Part shown: positions 36,352 to 44,370 of the stretch, piece after piece
Numbering within the stretch: the first letter of the stretch is position 1
Layout: each line of letters starts with the position of its first letter
DNA from: CAWGET01 sp963821715
Lineage (GTDB): Bacteria > Bacteroidota > Ignavibacteria > Ignavibacteriales > Melioribacteraceae
NCBI GenBank assembly: GCA_963821715.1
Contig: CAWGET010000004.1
Coordinates: forward strand, 124,001 to 188,000
DNA: 64,000 nt
Direction of reading: 5' to 3'
Notes under the pieces: model-generated
The model's database searches: none
What the model saw: the letters and a program-made list of their open reading frames with translations, nothing else
What the model was told of the DNA's origin: nothing
Made by a program: the position numbers and the translations under genes

Positions 36352-36858
36352 TTTCGTTACCTTATAAAATACTATCGATCTATTTTAATTAATTCTTTTG
36401 AATTTGTCACATTAATTTTTCGGTATATAAATAAAAGATTTTATGTCTTTTAATTTAGATGCGCACGGATTACATTAGTTTCAATTTCTTATCTGAGGAA
36501 ATTGAGTATTTAACTGGAGTTTTCTTTATTTACAGGATTATATTCTAAGATTCTTCTATTGACTGAACTTCTCCTGCTAATAGAATGCAATATTATTGGA
36601 GATAAAAGAAAAAAACCTCATTTCAGTAGAGATTTAAGAGAAATATTTTTTATAAAAATTATAAGTTGATCTATTAATATTGTATAACCCTGTACAGAAT
36701 TACTTAGACATAAATTGAGATTAATAAAAGAGCCTACGCTTTTCACCTGCTAAAATGCTTTACTTTTGATATGTAAAAGGAAAAATCCATTTATCATCAG
36801 CCCTCTTAAAGATTAACTTGAGGATAAATATCTTAAATTGCAAGCACTACTTTCTGCG
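36352..36858. other. 507-bp AT-rich intergenic stretch, nothing recognised
   Basis: Between the SGNH pseudogene start and the upstream deacetylase stop. Both strands are full of stops and I found no homology fragment, hairpin terminator or RNA gene. It must contain, or once contained, the promoter of the pseudogene. Confidence 0.5.
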
Positions 36859-38043
36859 TTAAAACACTCTTTCGCCGCTTAATCTTCTTTTAATTTTATT
36901 ACCGTAAATAGATGGAAGGCTTTTCCTCCCTTTCCCGGGCAATCGGAAGATGAAATCATTTTTTATGCGGCAGGAATAATACGGATTATCACCTTTCTTA
37001 TTTATTTTTCTATCGTTTCGAACTCCCCAAAAACAGCTTTTTATTCCTGATTTTTTACACACCTCAATTGCTGTATCGCTTCCAACCGTCCAGGGAAGGC
37101 ATAGATGATTTCCGGAATTTTCATCAACATTTTCTTTGATTAATTCACGGCATTTACTCAAATCGTTATAAATCACTTCTTCAGGATTAAAAAATTCTTT
37201 TTCTTCAAATGATAATTTTAAATCTATTTTTTTTATTAATTGCTCTTTGGATTTTAAATCAAGTTTCCCATCTCGTGAAGATTCGGAAAATAATTTTCTA
37301 CTTTCTTTCAAGACGGATTCGGGAACTTTGACTTCCGATTTTCCGCTCATTAGAGGAAATGATTCAAAAACGGGAAGTCCGATTAAATCTTCTCTTGAGA
37401 ATCCCAAGCCTATATTTTCAGATTTAAGATAGGGAGAAGCCGGCGAATTAAATGGTGTTAGCGCAGTTTCAGAGGTAATAAAATCTGTTACTTTAAGATC
37501 TGTAAAAATCTCTCTATGAAATAAAGTATGAACCTCAATATCTATCAGTCCAGATTGGCGCATTATTATTAGTTCTTTCCAATTGCTGAGTGTTTCGTCC
37601 TTCGTATCAATTTCCGCTAGTTCTTTCTCGGTCGCATTCCCTTCCCAGAAATCTTCAAGATTTTTCCTAACTTCTTCTTCGTGCTTTGTATGCCCCGGAA
37701 TTACAAACAGTATTGCCTTCATGTTATATTTTTTTAGAAGCGGATATCCATAAATCCAAAAACTTATTCTCGCATCATCGACAGTCAAAAGAATAGAATC
37801 TTCTTCTACTACTTTCTTTCCATTTAGAATATCAACATACTCATCAGCGCTTAATGTTTTGTAATTATTTTCTTGAACATATTTAAGCTGTTCTTCAATT
37901 GATTCAGGTTCGAAGGAGTGAAAAACAAAAACGGGGATTTCATTCTTTAGTTTTTTAGGGCTGGATGAAAAAACAAATTCTGGGTAACCATTCTTAAGAG
38001 CTTTTAATTCACCGAAAAATTGATCTGTGTATTTTAGTTTCAT
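36859..38043 (-). CDS. Polysaccharide deacetylase-like (NodB-fold) protein
   Basis: 394 residues. NodB motif 1 appears as LLTVDDARISFWIYGYPLL (about 84-102) and motif 2 as DIEVHTLFHREIF (about 168-180), giving the Asp-Asp and HxxxH metal-site residues. An unusual insertion of about 100 residues rich in charge follows, then CLPWTVGSDTAIEVCKKSGIKS (about 325-345), matching late NodB motifs. Likely cytoplasmic or peripheral: no signal peptide. Would remove N- or O-acetyl groups from a glycan intermediate. Lies 44 bp after the GT2 at 38088-39140. Confidence 0.82.
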   Translation of the reverse strand: MKLKYTDQFFGELKALKNGYPEFVFSSSPKKLKNEIPVFVFHSFEPESIEEQLKYVQENNYKTLSADEYVDILNGKKVVEEDSILLTVDDARISFWIYGYPLLKKYNMKAILFVIPGHTKHEEEVRKNLEDFWEGNATEKELAEIDTKDETLSNWKELIIMRQSGLIDIEVHTLFHREIFTDLKVTDFITSETALTPFNSPASPYLKSENIGLGFSREDLIGLPVFESFPLMSGKSEVKVPESVLKESRKLFSESSRDGKLDLKSKEQLIKKIDLKLSFEEKEFFNPEEVIYNDLSKCRELIKENVDENSGNHLCLPWTVGSDTAIEVCKKSGIKSCFWGVRNDRKINKKGDNPYYSCRIKNDFIFRLPGKGRKSLPSIYGNKIKRRLSGERVF

Positions 38044-38087
38044 AGATATTTAGTATTAAATTATTATCCTCTTTCCATTTCAGGATT

Positions 38088-39140
38088 TTATTTTTCCATA
38101 AAAGGCAGAACTAATTTCCAATAAAAATCAAAAAATGTTGAAAGTCCTTTATTGAAAGAATATAAAATTTTGTTTTTCAGAAGGACAGGTGATACATATA
38201 TTTCTCCTGAATGAAGAACATGTTTATCCGCTACAGTTCTTTTATACTGTATGAATTTTCTCTTCTCCATGATCTTAGATAAATTCTTGATTACTTTCCA
38301 ATTTCCACTAAAATAAAGTTGCGGCATTTTTTTCATCGTCATAAATAAGAATTGCAATACTTCGTATAGTATAAATGGAGGGACCAAAAGTATTAACGTT
38401 CTCGACGAGTAATGTGATAATATTAAAGCCCAGCGGTTGTAGATTTGTCCTAAAGCCCTGTATTGGCGCAGTGCGTTAAATGGTTTATCTTCGTGTGAGG
38501 CAAAGGCTGTAGATACATACCAGCAATTGTAACCAAATCTGAGAAGTCTTTGGTAAAATTCCCCGTCGTCACCCCATCCCATCATCAATACATCTTCATC
38601 AAACAACCCTGAGTCAAGAGCTTTTTGTCTGTCGATAAGCATAATTCCTGTGCCGCTGTTTTGTCTGATTTCTACAGGAAAATCTTTCACAATTTTATTT
38701 CTATTAGGAGTTATCGCACCACCAATGAAGTGAACAGTTGTACCGTCGGTATAAACTTTCCCGGGTTCATCCCAGTACATTAATCGAGGAGTACAAGTAG
38801 CAGTTTGAGGATCATCATCCATAACTCGGTTTAATTCATAAAGCGCTTTTTTGTCGAACAAAATATCATTATCCGTCAGAAAAAGTCGTTCGCTTTCTAT
38901 TTTTCTTAAAGCAAGATTCCTGTTTTTATTGAGATTTTTAGTGTTGACCGATTGTTGGATAATTTCTATTTCAGGATATTTCTTTTTTACCATTGCCAGA
39001 CTATTATCCGTGGAACAATCGTCAATAATAAAGACTTCAACTTGAACTCCTTCTGAAGCATAGATGGAATCGATTGTTTTAACTAATGTATTAGCCCCGT
39101 TGAAATTTATTACTGCGGCGGATAATATTTCATTGCTCAT
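38088..39140 (-). CDS. Family 2 glycosyltransferase (WbbL/rhamnosyltransferase-like)
   Basis: 350 residues: AAVINFNGANTLVKTIDSIY, VFIIDDCSTDNS, LNKNRNLALR, the DxD-type LTDNDILFDKK, and GTGIMLIDRQKALDSGLFDE with MGWGDDGEFYQRL carrying the catalytic acidic residues of cytosolic WbbL-like enzymes. A hydrophobic patch at about 240-265 may anchor it to the membrane. Probably adds a sugar to a lipid-linked repeat unit. Divergent from the membrane-protein pair to its right. Confidence 0.87.
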   Translation of the reverse strand: MSNEILSAAVINFNGANTLVKTIDSIYASEGVQVEVFIIDDCSTDNSLAMVKKKYPEIEIIQQSVNTKNLNKNRNLALRKIESERLFLTDNDILFDKKALYELNRVMDDDPQTATCTPRLMYWDEPGKVYTDGTTVHFIGGAITPNRNKIVKDFPVEIRQNSGTGIMLIDRQKALDSGLFDEDVLMMGWGDDGEFYQRLLRFGYNCWYVSTAFASHEDKPFNALRQYRALGQIYNRWALILSHYSSRTLILLVPPFILYEVLQFLFMTMKKMPQLYFSGNWKVIKNLSKIMEKRKFIQYKRTVADKHVLHSGEIYVSPVLLKNKILYSFNKGLSTFFDFYWKLVLPFMEK

Positions 39141-39176
39141 AGTTTATCATTGTTTGTTCAACTACTATAAAACTCT

Positions 39177-39190
39177 TTAATCATGATTAA
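39177..39190. promoter_or_regulatory. 14-bp palindrome between divergent genes
   Basis: TTAATCATGATTAA is a perfect palindrome 37 bp upstream of the minus-strand GT2 and 149 bp from the plus-strand membrane gene, a typical place for a repressor site. AT-richness makes chance plausible. Confidence 0.25.
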
Positions 39191-39338
39191 TTATTTAACT
39201 ACTGCAAATTAACTGAACGAAATATAAGAAAGTTTGTTTAATTTTATTGTGAGATATGACATCTTAAAAGAATTATTTTCTGTTTTATGTTTTTTTAATT
39301 AATATATTTGTTTCAATTTTTCATTTGAAATATAGGCT

Positions 39339-40034
39339 TTGAAAACATTGAATAATTACGGCAACCAATCCTCTGATAAAGGATTAAATAAATTTTTTTG
39401 GGTTTTGCTTACTATTATTTTTTCTCTGCTTTTAATTCATGCAGGTTTAAGAATTAATATACATTTCCACCCGGAAACTTATTCCCGCATTTTATTCCAG
39501 AGATTTAATTTGGATTCCGAAGCAAATATCCCTACCTGGTTTTCGACTATTGAGCTTTTTATAATTTCGGTATTGGCTTTCATGATTTACCTTGCACAAA
39601 AGACGTCCGGTGAAAAAGGATTTCATTTATTCATCTGGCTTATCTTCGCCTCCTTCTATCTTTTCATGTCGTTGGACGAAGCGGCTCAGATTCATGAGAT
39701 TATTGACCGTCAGGTTCAAATAAAATGGGTCTTCTTTTATGCGCCCTTTGCCGGATTATTTTTTGCGGCGCTTTCTGTTTATTTTATAAAAGAGAAAACA
39801 TTTAGACCGGCAGACAAAAAGCTAATTATATTTGGAATAATTTTATTCGGTTTAGGAGCATTGGTTGCGGAGTTTTTAGAATACTTGCTGAATCCTTCGC
39901 GGCTTGTTGAACAAATAGAAATCCTTTTCGAAGAAGGATTGGAAATGTACGGATCGGCATTAGTAATTTTAGGATTATTAAAAATTGTTAATGACGGACT
40001 GAAAGAAAAACTCACTAATACTTTTCTCGCGTAA
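39339..40034 (+). CDS. Membrane protein with acidic/His motif, first of a related pair
   Basis: 231 residues, TTG start at 39339. About six helices: 18-36, 62-80, 92-110, 122-142, 155-178 and 200-220. The third is followed by SLDEAAQIHEIIDRQ, and the last begins with EEGLEMYGSALVIL. The order (aromatic helix, D/E-E-A motif, later E..EM) is shared with the next gene. Conserved acidic and His residues at membrane faces suggest an enzyme or metal site rather than a simple pore, but no known family was recognised. It runs opposite to the surrounding polysaccharide cluster. Confidence 0.7.
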   Translation: MKTLNNYGNQSSDKGLNKFFWVLLTIIFSLLLIHAGLRINIHFHPETYSRILFQRFNLDSEANIPTWFSTIELFIISVLAFMIYLAQKTSGEKGFHLFIWLIFASFYLFMSLDEAAQIHEIIDRQVQIKWVFFYAPFAGLFFAALSVYFIKEKTFRPADKKLIIFGIILFGLGALVAEFLEYLLNPSRLVEQIEILFEEGLEMYGSALVILGLLKIVNDGLKEKLTNTFLA

Positions 40035-40067
40035 ACTTTGAAAAATTTTAATTTTTAGAAGGCTTAG

Positions 40068-40802
40068 ATGAATTCTTTCTTTTCTCAAATAGATGATTTA
40101 ATTTATTCCGAATCAAAAAAATATAAGATAGGTTATTATTTTGCTGCGGCACTTTTATTTAGTCCTTTTTTACTAATTCCTCTCGTTTTTTATTCGATGA
40201 TATTCCGCTATACAAGGCGTTACTCTATTTTACTTTGTCAGGAAAATTATCCTGTGGAATTACTAACATTTGGATTTCTATTCTTTGCCGTCATATTTGG
40301 GATCTTTCTGGTGATAAGGATGAAAACGCTGAAGTTCCAATATTTTGAGATATTTTTTATGATATTTTTTACTTTTGTAGTATTTCTTGTAGCGATGGAA
40401 GAGATAGCATGGGGCCAGCAGTTTCTTCACTTTGAAACTCCCGGATATTTGGAAAATATAAATATTCAGGGAGAAGTAACACTGCACAATGTAAAAGGGC
40501 TCCAGGGACATTCGGATTTTTTTAGATTCGCTTTCGGCGCCGCCGGACTTATCGGAATTTATTTCAACAAAATAAAGCTATTGAAAAATATCGCCGTGCC
40601 TTACATCCTTATAGGCGGCTTTACCGTAATAGCATTAATCGGCGCTGTGGATGTTTATAACGATTATTTTTTCATCCATTCACAATTTGATAGAGATATG
40701 CGATGGATGTCCGAAGTAATAGAAATGGTGATAGGCATTGCGGCATTTTTTTACATCTGGCTGATCAATCGAAAAGTGAAGTATGATAATCATCTGTATT
40801 AA
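40068..40802 (+). CDS. Membrane protein with EEIAWGQ motif, second of a related pair
   Basis: 244 residues with about six helices. Helix 3 ends in VAMEEIAWGQQFLHFETP, followed by the amphipathic INIQGEVTLHNVKGLQGH and, in the last helix, WMSEVIEMVIGIAAFFYIW. The AMEE.AWGQ pattern occurs in uncharacterised bacterial membrane proteins. The E..EM near the C-terminus is shared with the neighbour 33 bp upstream, so they are probably paralogues working together. Function unknown. Confidence 0.7.
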   Translation: MNSFFSQIDDLIYSESKKYKIGYYFAAALLFSPFLLIPLVFYSMIFRYTRRYSILLCQENYPVELLTFGFLFFAVIFGIFLVIRMKTLKFQYFEIFFMIFFTFVVFLVAMEEIAWGQQFLHFETPGYLENINIQGEVTLHNVKGLQGHSDFFRFAFGAAGLIGIYFNKIKLLKNIAVPYILIGGFTVIALIGAVDVYNDYFFIHSQFDRDMRWMSEVIEMVIGIAAFFYIWLINRKVKYDNHLY

Positions 40803-40835
40803 GCGGTGCATAGATAAATAAACCGTAACAATCTA

Positions 40836-41022
40836 CGTTGAGGATATTTCATCACAAACCTGAATGTCGGAAGAAGGTATTCTGAAAAGAAAAGGATGTT
40901 TAACATCCTAACGGCGAATGTTGAGAAGTTTGCTTCCCTTTTTTTTTATTTTCCCTTTGATGAAGAGATAGAGTCCGTGAGCGCCAAGCGTTTTTATATA
41001 AAGATAGATTTTGCAGATAAGT
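40836..41022 (-). pseudogene. 5' fragment of an FkbM-family methyltransferase gene
   Basis: A single frame reads KLICKIYLYIKTLGAHGLYL, then FIKGKIKKKGSKLLNIRR, one TAG stop, DVKHPFLFRIPSSDIQVCDE. The pattern (basic amphipathic lead, then HP..LR..SSD) is the N-terminus of FkbM-type SAM methyltransferases of polysaccharide loci. The remaining 200 or so residues are absent; the adjacent DNA at 40803-40835 is the end of the plus-strand gene. Identification rests on about 50 residues. Confidence 0.6.
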
Positions 41023-41058
41023 TTTTAGAAGCGTTCTCATTCAACTCCTAATTTAAAA

Positions 41059-41435
41059 TTATTTTTTTATCTCTTCTTTAAGAACGGCTGCGTCGGTCTT
41101 AAAAAACATATAAGCGATTCCCGCCATAAAGACCAATAATTGTTGTAAGCAGAGTAGAAGTAATTGCAATTATAATTGAGATAGAGGGCGAAATACCGGC
41201 CAGTTTCAGAAATCCTTCAAAGGCTCCCTCGCGCACTCCGATGCCGCCTATGGAAATCGGGATCATAACGATCGATTTACCGATGATGTTATAAGCGCCA
41301 GAATTAAAAATATAATCTCTGCGCTTTCAATCGCGGATAAAGATTTTTCAGTTCAACTTTGGATATCAGGTAAGCGAGTATAGAAAAACTGACGATCACT
41401 TTGAGCGTATTTATAATTTTCGAATTTTTGAACAA
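41059..41435 (-). pseudogene. Lysylphosphatidylglycerol-synthase-like (UPF0104) flippase gene with internal deletion
   Basis: The 5' part, from TTG 41435 just after the alpha/beta-hydrolase stop, reads MFKNSKIINTLKVIVSFS, then ILAYLISKVELKNL, shifts frame to SAIESAEIIFLILAL, and then jumps directly to the family's C-terminal signature VMIPISIGGIGVREGAFEGF and LKLAGISPSISIIIAITSTL. A last frameshift precedes IAYMFFKTDAAVLKEE. About 200 residues of the central helices are missing. Such proteins are membrane proteins of polysaccharide and lipid modification loci. Confidence 0.75.
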
Positions 41436-41437
41436 GG

Positions 41438-42406
41438 TTAGTACCGGTTTACGGAATGGGGATCGTTAAAGAATAATACAAGCTCGTCGGTCAATATATT
41501 TATTGCTTTAATATTTATTATCGCGTCCGGGAAGCCGGGCAGTTTGCGCATAAACCTTAAAAGCGCTTTTTTCTTTCCCCAATTATCGCCGTATTTTGTA
41601 CCGAAATAATGATAAGTATCCGGAATTACTTTTAGACCTTTCGGTTCGGTAAGGAGTTCGTAGTCCTTCAAAAAAAGTTCGTGCCGTTCTGCTTCTTCCG
41701 ATTCGACAAAAAGTATTGGCGGATGATTTTTTAATTTTTCCAGAACAAAAAAAGTGTTTGTGCTTTTTTCCAAACTGTCGGTTACGCCGGGATTAAACAT
41801 ATATTTGAGTCGAAGATCTTTCGTAAGCCGCTTCGCAAATTTAAGCGTATCCAGTTCTCTGCCGCGCCTGTCGGGTTCGATGGAAACGACCCCTTTTATT
41901 TTTCCTGTTTCATCGCGATATATCGCATCCAGCACAACTCCGGCACCCATCGAATGTCCGAGCAAAAATATTCTTGATGTATCTACACCGGGCAGATCTA
42001 AAACCGCTTCTACCGCATTGTGAACATCGACCGCTAAATCAAAGTCGTCGTAACTATTTATTTCTTTCGGATCTTCCGAATCGCTGAAGCCGCGCAAATC
42101 AATAACAAAAGCGCCGATTTTATTTTTTATCAATTCGTTCGCTATAATTTCATAAAGGTCAAAATCTTTTCCTTCTTCTGTTAAGCCGTGTACCACAATA
42201 ACGATGGGAAAAGTTGAAGTATCGGAGACATAAAAATGAGATGAGAGTTTTAATCCGTCGGAATAGAAAGTTATACTTTGTGGTTCATGCTCGTAATAAT
42301 ACGGCTGATGTTTTTTCCAGTAAATTCTGGAATCGATCCAAATCCCGGCATATAAACTAATGTATAAAAAGACCGCTGCGGCAAGAGCGCCGAATGTGTA
42401 TTTCAT
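41438..42406 (-). CDS. Membrane-anchored alpha/beta hydrolase
   Basis: 322 residues: N-terminal membrane anchor (about 4-25), then an alpha/beta hydrolase with oxyanion VVHGLTEEG, nucleophile elbow LLGHSMGAGV (Ser about 155), acid in LFVESEEAE and His in IPDTYHYFG. It overlaps the upstream acyltransferase by 4 bp (ATGA). Substrate unknown; similar hydrolases occur in exopolysaccharide loci. The decayed flippase gene starts right after its stop. Confidence 0.83.
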   Translation of the reverse strand: MKYTFGALAAAVFLYISLYAGIWIDSRIYWKKHQPYYYEHEPQSITFYSDGLKLSSHFYVSDTSTFPIVIVVHGLTEEGKDFDLYEIIANELIKNKIGAFVIDLRGFSDSEDPKEINSYDDFDLAVDVHNAVEAVLDLPGVDTSRIFLLGHSMGAGVVLDAIYRDETGKIKGVVSIEPDRRGRELDTLKFAKRLTKDLRLKYMFNPGVTDSLEKSTNTFFVLEKLKNHPPILFVESEEAERHELFLKDYELLTEPKGLKVIPDTYHYFGTKYGDNWGKKKALLRFMRKLPGFPDAIINIKAINILTDELVLFFNDPHSVNRY

Positions 42407-43176
42407 CTATCCCCTTCCGGGTTTTCGGAAACGCTTTTTCTGTTCTTGATAACCTTAGCCGGAATTCCGGCAGCAATCACATTTTTGGGAATCGGTTTGT
42501 TTAGCACTGCTCCAGCGGCTACTACGGAACCTTCTCCCATTTCAACTCCATCCAGTATTACGCAATGGGCGCCGACCCAGTTGTTTCCTTCCAATTTAAT
42601 GCCCTTTGCTCCCTCAAAGTCAGGCTGTTGATTGATCGGAATAGCGAGATTATCGAGTTTGTAACTTCCGCCACCGACAAAATAGGAATAAGCTGCAACC
42701 AGAGTATCTTTACCAATATCTACTTTACACGATGTAAAGATTTCGCAGTTAAACCCTAAATTTACTCTTTCCCTTAAATAAATATCGCCCCCTTTACAGC
42801 TCAAAATAGTATTCCTTCCAAGAAATACTTCATCTTCAAGAAAAATTCCCTGGTTACCCGAGCCTTTGGCATCTATCATTACATTATCATCAATTATTAC
42901 ATTATCTCCAAGAAAAATTTTGTTAGGATGTCTTAAAACAATGTTAGTACCAAATACTGCTCCTCTTCCGGATTTACCTAATAAAAGAGGGTATAATTTG
43001 GACCTAAGAAAAATACCGAGAGCGCCCGGAACCCAGGAAGTGAAAAGGACAATAAGCTCATATTTGATGAGATCCGATATTTTTTCTGAACCTATTACCA
43101 ATTCCTGATAACGCTGCAATTTAGACTTTTTATTTCCTGTAATAGAATCCTGAATTTTATAATCTTTGCCGGGCAT
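42403..43176 (-). CDS. Left-handed beta-helix (hexapeptide-repeat) acyltransferase
   Basis: 257 residues from ATG 43176, which overlaps the upstream epimerase stop as TAATG; an in-frame ATG at 43206 would add 10 residues. Hexapeptide repeats begin at about 80 (NIVLRHPNKIFLGDNVIIDDNVMID) and continue to GNNWVGAHCVILDGVEMGEGSVVAAGAV. The C-terminal NVIAAGIPAKVIKNR is typical of sugar O- or N-acyltransferases. Probably acetylates a glycan precursor. Confidence 0.87.
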   Translation of the reverse strand: MPGKDYKIQDSITGNKKSKLQRYQELVIGSEKISDLIKYELIVLFTSWVPGALGIFLRSKLYPLLLGKSGRGAVFGTNIVLRHPNKIFLGDNVIIDDNVMIDAKGSGNQGIFLEDEVFLGRNTILSCKGGDIYLRERVNLGFNCEIFTSCKVDIGKDTLVAAYSYFVGGGSYKLDNLAIPINQQPDFEGAKGIKLEGNNWVGAHCVILDGVEMGEGSVVAAGAVLNKPIPKNVIAAGIPAKVIKNRKSVSENPEGDR

Positions 43177-44159
43177 TAATTTAGTAATCCTTTCTTTTGA
43201 TACCATTCTGCTGTTAATTTTAAACCTTCGTCAAGGGAATAATCAGGCTTATATCCAAGAAGTCGTTTGGCTTTTGAAATATCAAAAGCTCTGTCTTTGA
43301 TGAAAAAATCTACTCGCCTTCTATAGATCGGCGGAGTTATACCGAGCGGCTTGCATATTATTTCGCATAACAAACCCGCAGCCCATACCGGGAATACCGG
43401 AATATGCCTTTTCGGGATTTCTTTGTTCAATACTTTTGCAACCTTTCCGACAAAATCTTTTAAGGGGAGATATTCTTCACCTCCTATTGTGAAAATTTCG
43501 CCGAGGGCTTCGTCTTTTTCTCCAGCAAGAGCAATGCCTTTCGCAAGATCCTTTACAAAAGTTAAATGATATAGAACATTTCCGCTGCCTATCATTCTGA
43601 ACTTACCGTTGTTTACAAATTTGAATATCTTCAAAAACCGCATATCACCCGGTCCGTAAATACCTACAGGACGAACTACCGTTCCGGGCATATTCTCTTT
43701 CTTAAAAAAATCGAGCGCTAATTTTTCTCCTTCAACTTTCGATTCCTGATAATAATCACCGGGATTATAAGGATCTTCTTCTTTTGCGGGAGGATTTGAA
43801 ATTTCACCCTGAACACCGACAGTGCTGCAATGGACGAATCGCTTTACATTATTCTTCTTTGCAGAATTTAGGAGTTTCTTTGTCCCTTCTACATTAACGT
43901 CGAAGAAATATTTTCTCGGAACATTTTCGACCCGAAAAGCAGCGGCGACATGAAAAACTATTTCTATATTCTTTAATTGTTCGTCAAAATTCTCAGCTTC
44001 CGCTAAATCGCCATATACAATTTCAACTCCCAAATCCTCAAGCAGTTTGGTCTCCGCGTTTCGCCTTACCATACCTCTAACTTGATATCCTTTTTCCAAT
44101 AAATGTTTTACTAAATAACTTCCTGTGAACCCGTTAGCTCCGGTAACCAATGCCTTCAT
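43176..44159 (-). CDS. Extended SDR, NAD-dependent epimerase/dehydratase
   Basis: 327 residues with TGANGFTGSYLVKHL (NAD-binding TGxxGxxG at about 7-13), FHVAAAFRVEN, catalytic Ser in VHCSTVGVQGE and YxxxK in YYQESKVEGE. The C-terminal part resembles the 3-beta-HSD/dihydroflavonol-reductase-like branch (RRRVDFFIKDRAFDISKAKRLLGY) rather than GalE. Sugar or lipid-linked substrate unknown. Coupled to the acyltransferase gene. Confidence 0.88.
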   Translation of the reverse strand: MKALVTGANGFTGSYLVKHLLEKGYQVRGMVRRNAETKLLEDLGVEIVYGDLAEAENFDEQLKNIEIVFHVAAAFRVENVPRKYFFDVNVEGTKKLLNSAKKNNVKRFVHCSTVGVQGEISNPPAKEEDPYNPGDYYQESKVEGEKLALDFFKKENMPGTVVRPVGIYGPGDMRFLKIFKFVNNGKFRMIGSGNVLYHLTFVKDLAKGIALAGEKDEALGEIFTIGGEEYLPLKDFVGKVAKVLNKEIPKRHIPVFPVWAAGLLCEIICKPLGITPPIYRRRVDFFIKDRAFDISKAKRLLGYKPDYSLDEGLKLTAEWYQKKGLLN

Positions 44160-44370
44160 ATATTCCTGAATTTCAATTTTAATTAATATTTAAGATAAGA
44201 AGATTTTTAATTATATATATTGATTTAAATACAATCATGTTGAATGTCAAAACGGAAAATCCCAGCTTAATATTTTAATCCGTGTTTATCTGCGTGAAAG
44301 ATCTGTGAGAATCTCTGTAATACAAATTTATTAATCAAACAGATTCGACTATATTTATACGGATAAGATT

